Below are positions 50,346 to 58,099 of a DNA stretch of 64,000 nt, in pieces. Positions within the stretch are counted from its first letter, which is position 1; the number at the start of each line of letters is the position of its first letter. The notes under the pieces were generated by a model. The model did not search any database and was not told where the DNA came from. It was given only the letters and a program-made list of their open reading frames with translations. Position numbers and translations under genes: made by a program. This stretch comes from Spartobacteria bacterium (GTDB taxonomy: Bacteria; Verrucomicrobiota; Verrucomicrobiia; Chthoniobacterales; UBA10450), in NCBI GenBank assembly GCA_003134765.1, contig PLCM01000026.1, positions 99,283 through 163,282 on the forward strand. The letters are read 5' to 3'.

Positions 50346-51497
50346 ATGGACGCTTTGGCTTCCGACACATTTGGGCCGCCTCTCTCCGCTGGACCCGCGA
50401 AGAAAGGCTCAAAAGAGGGCTGGATTGAGCGGACGGTCATGCCTGCGAACCTTGCCCTTGAGAACACCTCCCGGGTCAGCGTGGGGGTGCTTTCCTTGCT
50501 TTGGATCGCGGCAGTAGGTCTGGCCGATTACTGGACCGGTTACGAACGGTCGATGATGATCTTTTATCTGATCCCCATCACCCTGGGGACCTGGTTCGTG
50601 GGCCGCAGCTTTGGGATGTTCCTGGCCGGTCTAAGCGTTGTTACTTCGATCTTCACGGATATCGCATCTGGCATCCCTGAAGTGCGATATTGGAATGAAG
50701 CGGTAGGCCTCAGTTCGTATGCGATTTTCGTCTGGCTGCTGGCCCGCTGGCGCGCCTCTCTCAGGCAGATGGATGACCGGGTGCGTCTCCGGACGGCCGA
50801 TCTCCAGGAGGAGATTCTCGAACGAATGCGGCTCGAAAAAGAGATGACAGAGGTGACGGAGCGGGAGCGCCGGCGTCTGGGCCACGATCTGCACGACAGT
50901 CTTTGCCAACATCTCACCGGGACCGCGCTCGTGGCCCAGGTTCTCCAAGCCAGGCTGGCGTCCAACCGGTCTGACGATGCCGTGGACGCCCGCAAGCTCG
51001 TAGGGTTAATCGAGGAGGGAATCGATCTCACTCGGAACCTGGCCCGCGGATTATTTTCGCCCGACCTGGAACAGGGGGGATTGGCGGAGGCCCTGGAAGG
51101 GTTGGCTCACAACACCCAGGAGCGCACCGGGATCAGCTGTGAATTTCATCACAATGAGGAGAGCCAAATCGAATCTTGCCCTGCCGCAGTGCTGACGCAG
51201 TTGTATCGGATCGCGCAGGAAGCGGTCGCGAATGTGGTAAAACATGCGCGCGCCCTGCGGATCGTGATAGAACTGGACGCCTCGGACGGGGAAATAACGC
51301 TGAATATCTTTGATGACGGCGCAGGGCTGGGAGAGGCAAGTGAAACCAATGGGCTTGGCCTAAAAATGATGCGCCACGGAGCCGACTTGATCGGCGCAAG
51401 TTTCAGCGCGGCGAGACGCAATCCTAAAGGGACGCTTATTTCCTGTGTCCTGCCGCAAGGCCCACGACCGGGTGCAAAGGAGCGCGATGAAATCTAA
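50346..51497 (+). CDS. NarL-type sensor histidine kinase
   Basis: 383 residues. The N-terminal half has four membrane segments (VSVGVLSLLWIAAVGLADYW; MMIFYLIPITLGTWFVG; FGMFLAGLSVVTSIF; YAIFVWLLARW). The HisKA_3 dimerisation box is TERERRRLGHDLHDSLCQHL, with the phosphorylated His in the HDLHDSL motif. The ATP-binding part has AVANVVKHARA and DDGAGLGEASETNGLGLKMMRHGA. The membrane input domain suggests a signal sensed in the membrane. Its partner regulator overlaps by 11 nt. Confidence 0.88.
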   Translation: MDALASDTFGPPLSAGPAKKGSKEGWIERTVMPANLALENTSRVSVGVLSLLWIAAVGLADYWTGYERSMMIFYLIPITLGTWFVGRSFGMFLAGLSVVTSIFTDIASGIPEVRYWNEAVGLSSYAIFVWLLARWRASLRQMDDRVRLRTADLQEEILERMRLEKEMTEVTERERRRLGHDLHDSLCQHLTGTALVAQVLQARLASNRSDDAVDARKLVGLIEEGIDLTRNLARGLFSPDLEQGGLAEALEGLAHNTQERTGISCEFHHNEESQIESCPAAVLTQLYRIAQEAVANVVKHARALRIVIELDASDGEITLNIFDDGAGLGEASETNGLGLKMMRHGADLIGASFSAARRNPKGTLISCVLPQGPRPGAKERDEI

Positions 51498-52173
51498 TTT
51501 CCTGGAGCGGAAAAGCCGGGTCTTCCTGGTCGATGATCATCCGTTGGTGCGTGATGGCTTGCGGACGTTGATCAATCAAGAGAACGATCTCGAAGTCTGC
51601 GGGGTGGCAGAAGAGGCGGCCCCGGCCCTGCTGGCAATTGCAGCGAGTCAGCCGCACATCGCGCTGGTCGATATTTCACTCAAGAACACCTCGGGCCTGG
51701 AATTGATCAAGGACCTGAAAATCCGCCAGCCCTCGGTAGCCGTGATCGTGGTCTCAATGCACGATGAAATGCTGTATGCGGAGCGCGCGCTACGGGCGGG
51801 GGCTCGCGGTTATGTGATGAAGCGGGAGACGACAGGAAATGTGCTCCTGGCTATCCGGCGTGTCCTCGAAGGCGGCGTTTACCTGAGCGACAATGTCGTC
51901 GCGCGAATGGCCAGCCTGGTGGCCGGGCAGCGCCAGCGCGAATCCGCCAGTGCCGAGCGGGTCGAGCAATTGAGCGATCGCGAGCTGGAAATTTTTCGTC
52001 TTCTCGGGCGCGGTCTGGGCACGGCGGAGATCGCGGGTGTTCTACATATCAACTTCAAGACGGTGCAGGCCTATTGTGCGCGGGCGAAAGAAAAACTCGG
52101 GCTGACGACGGCGATCGAGCTGCGACGCGCCGCCACCCGCTGGGAAGACGCGCACGCCGCCGCGACGGCCTGA
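51487..52173 (+). CDS. NarL/FixJ-family response regulator
   Basis: 228 residues from ATG 51487. Receiver: VFLVDDHPLVRDGL acidic pocket, phosphorylatable Asp in IALVDISLKNTSG, Lys in VMKRETTGN. Output: LuxR-type HTH, LSDRELEIFRLLGRGLGTAEIAGVL and FKTVQAYCARAKEKLGL. Phosphorylation by the adjacent kinase should control DNA binding. The 11-nt overlap indicates translational coupling. A GspG-type pseudopilin gene lies 92 nt downstream, a possible but unproven target. Confidence 0.9.
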   Translation: MKSNFLERKSRVFLVDDHPLVRDGLRTLINQENDLEVCGVAEEAAPALLAIAASQPHIALVDISLKNTSGLELIKDLKIRQPSVAVIVVSMHDEMLYAERALRAGARGYVMKRETTGNVLLAIRRVLEGGVYLSDNVVARMASLVAGQRQRESASAERVEQLSDRELEIFRLLGRGLGTAEIAGVLHINFKTVQAYCARAKEKLGLTTAIELRRAATRWEDAHAAATA

Positions 52174-52189
52174 TCAGCGGCCGGCAATT

Positions 52190-52208
52190 TGTAGGGTCGC
52201 GCCCTACA
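52190..52208. other. Hairpin downstream of the response regulator
   Basis: TGTAGGG-TCGCG-CCCTACA, a perfect 7-bp stem with no T-tract. It lies about 55 nt before the pseudopilin start. Confidence 0.45.
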
Positions 52209-52264
52209 GAAAGACCCGGCGTGCTCGCGACGCGAGTGGCCTCCGCGGTGCTAAATGAGAGGGC

Positions 52265-52660
52265 ATGAAAAAATCAGTTCGAGCGTCAAATGCTTTCACC
52301 CTGGTCGAAATAATGATCGTCGTTGCGATCATCGCTTTGCTCGCTGCGATTGCGGTCCCGGGATTTCTCCGCGCCCGCAAGCGCTCCCAGGCCAGCCGAA
52401 TCATTAACGATCTCCGTTTGATTGACTCGGCAGTCGATCAGTACGCGATCGAAACCAGCAAGACCACCGGGTCCGCCGTCGCAGTCGCGGATTGGACCAA
52501 TTATCTGAAGAAAGGCACGAACCTTTATACGACGGGGCTCGACATTCTTGGGAATTCCTACGGCCCGCAGACGGTCGATACAATTCCGGCCGTGCCCCCC
52601 GCCTCCAAGGCTGCGCTCTCGGATGTGACGGACAACACTTTCTGGTCGCCCTACAACTAA
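52265..52660 (+). CDS. GspG/PilA-type pseudopilin
   Basis: 131 residues. The prepilin signal is N-A/FTLVEIMIVVAIIALLAAIAVPGF, with Ala in the place of the usual Gly before the cleavage point, and Glu at +5. The helix continues ASRIINDLRLIDSAVDQYAIE, then a short beta-rich C-terminal part with a DTIPAVPPA turn ending FWSPYN. This short, single-domain type is usual for GspG-like major pseudopilins of type II secretion or simple type IV pili. No assembly ATPase or peptidase gene is nearby. Unlike sets A and B, it has no long surface modules. Confidence 0.82.
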   Translation: MKKSVRASNAFTLVEIMIVVAIIALLAAIAVPGFLRARKRSQASRIINDLRLIDSAVDQYAIETSKTTGSAVAVADWTNYLKKGTNLYTTGLDILGNSYGPQTVDTIPAVPPASKAALSDVTDNTFWSPYN

Positions 52661-52802
52661 GCTGACGGTCGCCGCGGGCTTCACCCGCGACTCCGCAGTG
52701 CCTTAATTTGATAAGCAAATATGTCACCGTCCTGGAATTGCCCCTCGTCCGTTCCCCTCAGACCGCGGTGAGAGCCGCCGCTATCGGGAGCGGGAAGCAA
52801 AA

Positions 52803-52943
52803 ATGAGATTGCTGGTGCGAACAGTCGTGATCGTGGCATTGACCCTGTTCATCCTGAGACTGCGCACTGTCGACTCGACAATGGCGCTCGTTTTGGGCGG
52901 CATCGGATTCGCTGGCGTCATCATCTGGATCGCAGAGGGCTGA
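52803..52943 (+). CDS. Short membrane protein (46 residues)
   Basis: ATG 52803 is preceded by GGGAG at good spacing. The product has two hydrophobic segments, RTVVIVALTLFILRL and MALVLGGIGFAGVIIWIA, with a DST turn between. No known family. It lies between the GspG-type gene and the TMEM14-like gene, all on the plus strand. Confidence 0.55.
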   Translation: MRLLVRTVVIVALTLFILRLRTVDSTMALVLGGIGFAGVIIWIAEG

Positions 52944-53020
52944 TCTAGTTTCAAATTGGGACGCGATCCGCGAGTCGCCGCCTAGACAGAAGCAGCGGCA
53001 CGGGTTACGAATGCGAAGCG

Positions 53021-53341
53021 ATGATCGGTCCGGCGAAAATCTATTTCCTCATCTTCGGCCTGCTCACGATCGTGGGCGGCGTCATCGGGTACGTAAAAGC
53101 TGGCAGCACGGCCTCGATAATTGCCGGCGCCATTTCCGGCATCGCGCTGATCGTGGCGGCGTATTTGCTGCCGGGAAACGTCGTCCTTGGCCTGGTCGTC
53201 GCCGGGGTGGTCTCGATCCTCCTGGCCGGAAGATTCATCCCCGCCTTCATGCAAACCGGCAAAATCATGCCCGCCGGGCTGATGGCGGTCCTGAGCGCTA
53301 TCGGCGTCGTCGTTGCGATCGTGGCCTGGATCAAAAAATAG
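53021..53341 (+). CDS. TMEM14/UPF0136-family small membrane protein
   Basis: 106 residues with four hydrophobic helices: AKIYFLIFGLLTIVGGVIGYV, STASIIAGAISGIALIVAAYLL, NVVLGLVVAGVVSILLAGRF and GLMAVLSAIGVVVAIVAWI. The KAGSxxSIIAG motif and the FxxTGKxMPAGLMA motif match the TMEM14 family, present in bacteria and mitochondria with unknown bacterial function. It starts 10 nt before, and points toward, the GH75-like gene, so they may be co-transcribed. Confidence 0.8.
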   Translation: MIGPAKIYFLIFGLLTIVGGVIGYVKAGSTASIIAGAISGIALIVAAYLLPGNVVLGLVVAGVVSILLAGRFIPAFMQTGKIMPAGLMAVLSAIGVVVAIVAWIKK

Positions 53342-53350
53342 CCGATCAGC

Positions 53351-54724
53351 GTGCGAAAATTCCGGCTTAGGACGCTCCGCTTTTTCGCGTTCATTTTGCT
53401 CGCCGCGGTGCTGACGGCGATCGTCCTGCGCTGGATTTCTCTCGAGCAATGGCACCGCACCCAGCTCGCCCCTGAAACCCCGATCGAGATCGAGGTGCCG
53501 GAGAAAACGCCCACCCCGGCGCCGTCACCGAGGATCCCGGTCATCACCGGAAAACTCGATACCGCGCGCCTCTTCAGCGGCATCACGGTGCACGCGGCCG
53601 TGGAACCGACACCGGGCGGGGCCGCGTCCGACGAACGGGTGGATCCACAAAGTTATGTTCTGGAGTTAAAGCTCCACGCTCGGGTTCCGACTCCAAACAG
53701 CACAGTCGACGAGCTGGCGAAGGTGAGTCCGGATTTGCCGAGACTGCTGCCGGCTTTGGCGACGATGGTCACGCCGGAGTCCGTTTCGCCCTTCTTCAAG
53801 GAGCTCTACGACACGAAACTGCGAAACCTGAAAGAAAATCTCGTGCGGCTCGATCAGCTCCTCTCGCGGCACAATTTTTTCGACTGCCAGACGGTCCTGA
53901 ATTTGCGTCACCCTGAGAGCAAGCGGCGCGCAGTTCTCCTCCAGGCCGACATGGATGTCGATGCGGATGGCTCGGACTCAGACCGGCTGCCGGCGGGCTC
54001 CGGTCAGTCGGCGAATTTCAAGCCGGTCACCAGTTATCGTTGGCCGAAAAAGAGCCAGATCCCGAATTCCTATCTTGGGCCGGCCGAGGAAAGGTTAAAG
54101 CGTTACGAAAGCGAGTTGGCGGTGAAAACGACCGCGCCGGACCGGAAAAAGGAACTCAAGGGCGCGATCGCAGCGGTGCGCGATGAGATCGAGACCCTGA
54201 AAAAATTCAGCTTCCTCATCGGCGCGACCGATCCCTACATCGTATTGCCGTCGGGATTGGGCAAGGCTGACGGCGGGAAGGTCGGCGATTACGCGCTCGT
54301 GATTTTCGGGGACCGCATTTTCCCGGCGATTGTCGGCGACATCGGACCGCCGGACAAGGCGGGGGAGGCGTCGCTGCGGATTGCGAAGGAGATCAACCCG
54401 CTCGCTACGCCGAACAATCGGCCAGTCAGCGATCTAAAGGTGACTTACCTGATTTTTCCCGGAACGGCCGAGACGCCATTCGCTCCGCCTGATCTCGAGA
54501 AACTCCAGGCGCGGAGCGACGCGCTCGTGAAGGAAATCGGTGGCGCGACGGTGCCCTTGCATCATTGGGAAAACATCATTCCGCCGTTGCCGAGTCCGAC
54601 GCCGACCCCAACGCCGAGCCCGACGCCGGCACCATCGCCGTCCGGCAGTCCCCCCGTCACGGGGCCCTCGCCGACTTCGACGTTCGCGTTTCCGGTGGCG
54701 AGTCCGACGCCGTTGCCCAAGTAG
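53351..54724 (+). CDS. GH75 chitosanase-like protein, membrane-anchored
   Basis: 457 residues from GTG 53351. An N-terminal membrane segment (FFAFILLAAVLTAIVL) is followed by a Pro/Thr linker and a long catalytic region. This includes FDCQTVLNL, LLQADMDVDADGSDSDR, IPNSYLGPAEERL, FLIGATDPYIVLP and VGDYALVIFGDRIFPAIVGD, then TYLIFPGT, which recall the fungal-type glycoside hydrolase family 75 (endo-chitosanase), where Asp and Glu act in catalysis. The C-terminus has a (SPTP)n tail. It would act on chitosan or similar in the periplasm or outside. Assignment rests on motif recall, so moderate confidence. Confidence 0.75.
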   Translation: MRKFRLRTLRFFAFILLAAVLTAIVLRWISLEQWHRTQLAPETPIEIEVPEKTPTPAPSPRIPVITGKLDTARLFSGITVHAAVEPTPGGAASDERVDPQSYVLELKLHARVPTPNSTVDELAKVSPDLPRLLPALATMVTPESVSPFFKELYDTKLRNLKENLVRLDQLLSRHNFFDCQTVLNLRHPESKRRAVLLQADMDVDADGSDSDRLPAGSGQSANFKPVTSYRWPKKSQIPNSYLGPAEERLKRYESELAVKTTAPDRKKELKGAIAAVRDEIETLKKFSFLIGATDPYIVLPSGLGKADGGKVGDYALVIFGDRIFPAIVGDIGPPDKAGEASLRIAKEINPLATPNNRPVSDLKVTYLIFPGTAETPFAPPDLEKLQARSDALVKEIGGATVPLHHWENIIPPLPSPTPTPTPSPTPAPSPSGSPPVTGPSPTSTFAFPVASPTPLPK

Positions 54725-54792
54725 GGAAATCCTCTTCGGGAGCCGAGCGTTAGTTCGGAACTTTGTGAGGCTCGCGACTGCGTTTCCTTTCT

Positions 54793-54909
54793 GTCATTCT
54801 GAGCGGAGCGCAGCGAAGTCGAAGAACCTCTAACTTTGCCTTCTTGGTTTGCACGTTTCTCGCTGACGCTCGCGAAAGTTAGAGGTCCCTCGACAAGCTC
54901 GGGATGACA
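54793..54909. repeat. R3 inverted repeat
   Basis: Left arm GTCATTCTGAGCGGAGCGCA and right arm CCCTCGACAAGCTCGGGATGAC, with GTTAGAGGT-type words between. Most of the 262-bp gap before the GreA/GreB gene is this repeat. Confidence 0.75.
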
Positions 54910-54986
54910 GGCGGGGATTTTGTCCGTTTGTTCGAAAGTTCCTTCTGCCTGAGGGAGAAGGTTAGGATTAGGGTAAGGGAACAACG

Positions 54987-55499
54987 ATGAGCAAGGCGTT
55001 CACGCGAGAAGACGATGATGGGCCGGACATTCCGGAGATGATCGCGCCGGCTTCTCCTCTGGCGCCGGGCGCGAAGAATTACATCACTCCGGAGGGCGCG
55101 CAGAAGTTGCGCGATGAACTCCAGCGGCTCGTCGAAGTGATGCGTCCCGGATTGGTGGAAGCGCGCGCAGATCCCGATGCCAAACGGCAATTGGCGCGGC
55201 TCGATCAGCGGATCACGCAACTCGAGGAAAGTTTGCAGTCGGCCGAAATCGTCAGGCCGCCAGGAGGGCGTGCGGACGTTGTTCGATTTGGAGCCTGTGT
55301 AACGGTTCGTGAATCCAATGGCAGCGAAACGAGCTATCGGATCGTAGGGGTGGATGAAATCGACACTGACGAGAACCGGGTAAGCTGGATGTCGCCGATC
55401 GCCAAGGCGCTCCTGAATCGGAAACGGGGCGAACGGATTCGCTTCAAATTTCCTTCGGGCGAAGAGACGCTTGAGATAATAGAGATCAGTTATGAATGA
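54987..55499 (+). CDS. GreA/GreB-family transcription factor
   Basis: 170 residues. After a 35-residue lead comes the family pattern: YITPEGAQKLRDELQRLVEV, a coiled-coil (residues about 38-90) with RQLARLDQRITQLEESLQSAEIV, then a C-terminal FKBP-like domain with VRFGACVTVRE, YRIVGVDEIDTDENRVSWMSPIAKALL and FKFPSGEETLEIIEI. This is nearer GreB in the SPIAKALL block. It would reactivate stalled RNA polymerase. Stop overlaps the next start by 8 nt, an unusual pairing with a secreted amidohydrolase. Confidence 0.88.
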   Translation: MSKAFTREDDDGPDIPEMIAPASPLAPGAKNYITPEGAQKLRDELQRLVEVMRPGLVEARADPDAKRQLARLDQRITQLEESLQSAEIVRPPGGRADVVRFGACVTVRESNGSETSYRIVGVDEIDTDENRVSWMSPIAKALLNRKRGERIRFKFPSGEETLEIIEISYE

Positions 55500-57198
55500 T
55501 CGTTCTCTGTCGTTTCGAATCCATTTTGCGCTCCTGATTTCGATCGTGCTCCTCCCGCTCGCATCCCGTGGAGAGGTGCCGGCTGAAAAGTTCGATGTCC
55601 TGATCAAAGGCGGGACGGTTTACGACGGCACCGGCGAAAAACCACGCGTTGTCGATGTGGCCATTCGTGGCGATCGCATCGTCGGGCTCGGCACTTTTCC
55701 AGGCGACCGGGCGCGCACTGTGATCGACGCGAAGGGCATGGCGGTCGCGCCCGGCTTCATCAACATGCTCTCGTGGTCGACCGATTCGCTGATCGAGGAC
55801 GGCCGTTCGCAAAGCGAAATCCGTGAGGGCGTCACGACCGAGATCATGGGCGAAGGCAATTCGATGGGCCCGCTCAACGACCGGATGAAGGAGCAGATGC
55901 TCAGTCAGCAGGGCGACATCAAATATGAGATCAAGTGGAACACGCTCTCCGAGTATCTGCGGTATCTCGAGCAGCGCGGGATCTCGTGCAATGTCGCGTC
56001 GTTCGTCGGCGCCACCACCATCCGGGATTTTGTCATTGGCCTCGAAGACAAGCAGCCGACCGCGGAACAGCTCGATCAAATGCGCCAGCTCGTCCGCCAG
56101 GAAATGGAAGCGGGCGCGCTCGGGATCGGCTCGTCCTTGATTTATCCGCCGGCGTTTTACGCCAAAACCGAGGAGCTGATCGAGCTGTGTAAAGTCGCGG
56201 CGAAATATCAGGGCAAGTACATCTCGCACATGCGGAGTGAAGGAAACCAGTTGCTCGAGGCGATCGATGAGCTGCTCCGGATCAGCCGGGAAGCGGGAAT
56301 CCCGGCGGAGATTTACCACATCAAGGCGGCCGGCCAGCCGAACTGGGGAAAGGCGGACGCGATGCTGGCGAAGATCGAAGAGGCGCGCAAAGGCGGAATG
56401 AAGATCACGGCCGACATGTATACCTACACGGCGGCCGGCACCGGTCTCGACGCCTGCCTGCCACCCTGGACCGAGGATGGCGGATATCCCGCGTTGTTCA
56501 AACGGCTGCGCGATCCGGCCACGCGCGAGAAGATTGCGAAGGAAGTCCGGACGCCGAGCGACAAATGGGAGAATCTCTATCTCGCTGCCGGTTCGCCCGA
56601 GAAAATCCTGCTGTCCGGATTCAAATCGGAAAAACTGAAACCGCTCACCGGCAAATCGCTCGCGGAAATCGCGAAAATGCGCGGCAAGGACCCGATCGAA
56701 ACCGCCATGGATTTGATCAGCGAAGACGAATCGCGGATCGACTCGATCTACTTCCTCATGTCGGAAGAAAACGTGAAGAAGGAGATCGCGAAGCCATGGG
56801 TATCGTTCGGGTCAGACGAAGCCTCGCAGGCGCCGGAAGGAAACTTTCTGAAATCGAATTGTCACCCGCGGGCCTATGGCAACTTCGCGCGGGTGCTCGG
56901 GAAATATGCGCGAGAGGATAAGATCCTGACGCTGGAGCAGGCAGTTCGAAAATTGAGCGGTTTGCCCGCGACGAATCTCGGGCTCGATCATCGCGGCTTC
57001 ATCCGGGAAGGCATGTTCGCTGACGTGGTTGTTTTCGATCCCGCGACGATTGGCGACAAGGCGACGTTCGAGAAACCGCATCAATACGCAGTCGGCATGA
57101 AGCACGTATTCGTGAACGGCACCCAGGTGCTGAACGATGGTGAACATACCGGAGCGAAGGCTGGGAAGGCACTCTGGGGTCCGGGGAAGACGCGCTAG
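55492..57198 (+). CDS. Amidohydrolase, N-acyl-D-amino-acid deacylase-like, secreted
   Basis: 568 residues with a signal-like N-terminus (IHFALLISIVLLPLASRG). An N-acyl-D-amino-acid deacylase-type metal-dependent hydrolase: FDVLIKGGTVYDGTG, GFINMLSWSTDS where most have PGFIDxHxH, ISHMRSEGNQ, YHIKAAGQPNWGKA, ITADMYTYTA, FGSDEASQAPEG and ADVVVFDPATI. The usual HxH motif in the first strand is absent (INMLSW at 90-95), so the metal site must differ from the classical one. Substrate unknown. Starts inside the greA/greB-family gene, so probably co-transcribed. Confidence 0.82.
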   Translation: MNDRSLSFRIHFALLISIVLLPLASRGEVPAEKFDVLIKGGTVYDGTGEKPRVVDVAIRGDRIVGLGTFPGDRARTVIDAKGMAVAPGFINMLSWSTDSLIEDGRSQSEIREGVTTEIMGEGNSMGPLNDRMKEQMLSQQGDIKYEIKWNTLSEYLRYLEQRGISCNVASFVGATTIRDFVIGLEDKQPTAEQLDQMRQLVRQEMEAGALGIGSSLIYPPAFYAKTEELIELCKVAAKYQGKYISHMRSEGNQLLEAIDELLRISREAGIPAEIYHIKAAGQPNWGKADAMLAKIEEARKGGMKITADMYTYTAAGTGLDACLPPWTEDGGYPALFKRLRDPATREKIAKEVRTPSDKWENLYLAAGSPEKILLSGFKSEKLKPLTGKSLAEIAKMRGKDPIETAMDLISEDESRIDSIYFLMSEENVKKEIAKPWVSFGSDEASQAPEGNFLKSNCHPRAYGNFARVLGKYAREDKILTLEQAVRKLSGLPATNLGLDHRGFIREGMFADVVVFDPATIGDKATFEKPHQYAVGMKHVFVNGTQVLNDGEHTGAKAGKALWGPGKTR

Positions 57199-57221
57199 TA
57201 GATTGAGCTTTGGAAACGGGT

Positions 57222-57379
57222 GTCATCCCGAGTTGCACAGACGGCGAGGGACCTCGCAGGCGCTCAAACCGCTTCCGCGATGCAGCACGCGTCCACCGTC
57301 AGCGCGGGATAGAACATTTAGGACTGCCGAAATTACAACTGGGAGGTCCCTCGGCGCGCTTCGCCAGCCTCGGGATGAC
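57222..57379. repeat. R3 inverted repeat
   Basis: Left arm GTCATCCCGAGTTGCACAGA ... CGAGGGACCTCGCAGG, right arm GGTCCCTCGGCGCGCTTCGC ... CTCGGGATGAC. Its inner CAGACGGCGAGGGACCTCGC is also found at 60276-60315 in reverse. Confidence 0.75.
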
Positions 57380-57394
57380 ATCGCGTGAACGCGG

Positions 57395-58099
57395 CTACCG
57401 CCCTTTCGCGTCCACGCGCGATTCGATCTGGTCCAGGGTCGGATTGTTCTGCCTGATCCATTGCTGGATCGCTCCGACTTCATTCGGATCGAGAGTCGTG
57501 CTCCGCGGTTCCTGGGGATTAACCAAATCCCGCGAGGAATCGGGCAACACCGGTTTTGCTTTTTTCACGGAAAACTTCCAATGCCGTCCGAAGCGAAGGA
57601 GCGCGTAGTACATCGTCTTGGCTTCCACGGCGCCCACTCCGCTGCAACGCATCGCGCTGTAAAACATCCGGTCGACTTCCGGCGGCGGACGGTTCTTGTC
57701 ATCGTAGGCCACGTCGTGGAGGACAGATGCGTTCCGATATTTTCCCTCGAAAGGCCCACCCATGAACGACCACAGGGCGCGAGGAATCGAAGCGCCATCG
57801 ATCACCGAACCCGCCGGCGCGATCCAGGTCACGCCTTTCGGGTCGGTGTAACGCAATTCATTCAGGAGCGTCATTGTCCGGCCATCGCTGTCCCAGCGCG
57901 TGTCGATGTTTCCACTGTAGTAGCCCCACGGACCAGCTGGATCGAGATTGTCATGCGCTCTCCCGTGCCATTTTCCGAAGACGCAACCCGATAGGAGGAA
58001 AAACAGAATAAGAGCTGTAGCCACGGCGCTCAGTCGCCGCGTTTTTCGCCAACGCGCCGACAGAGCGGCGCGGCTACAGCCGGAAATACGAATCGTCAT
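57395..58099 (-). CDS. DUF1353 protein, secreted
   Basis: 234 residues from ATG 58099. The N-terminal hydrophobic segment (AVATALILFFLLSGC) has Leu-Ser-Gly-Cys, a lipobox, so it may be lipid-anchored. DUF1353 pattern: VTWIAPAGSVIDGASIPRALWSF, then KYRNASVLHDVAYDDK and DRMFYSAMRCSGV. Function unknown; DUF1353 is also found in phage neighbourhoods. The stop codon of the ResB gene and this ATG share one base (TGATG), so it is translated with ResB. Confidence 0.78.
   Translation of the reverse strand: MTIRISGCSRAALSARWRKTRRLSAVATALILFFLLSGCVFGKWHGRAHDNLDPAGPWGYYSGNIDTRWDSDGRTMTLLNELRYTDPKGVTWIAPAGSVIDGASIPRALWSFMGGPFEGKYRNASVLHDVAYDDKNRPPPEVDRMFYSAMRCSGVGAVEAKTMYYALLRFGRHWKFSVKKAKPVLPDSSRDLVNPQEPRSTTLDPNEVGAIQQWIRQNNPTLDQIESRVDAKGR

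Noticed and set aside
52676-52715. Hairpin after the GspG-type gene as terminator
   Set aside because: Imperfect pairing and no T-tract.
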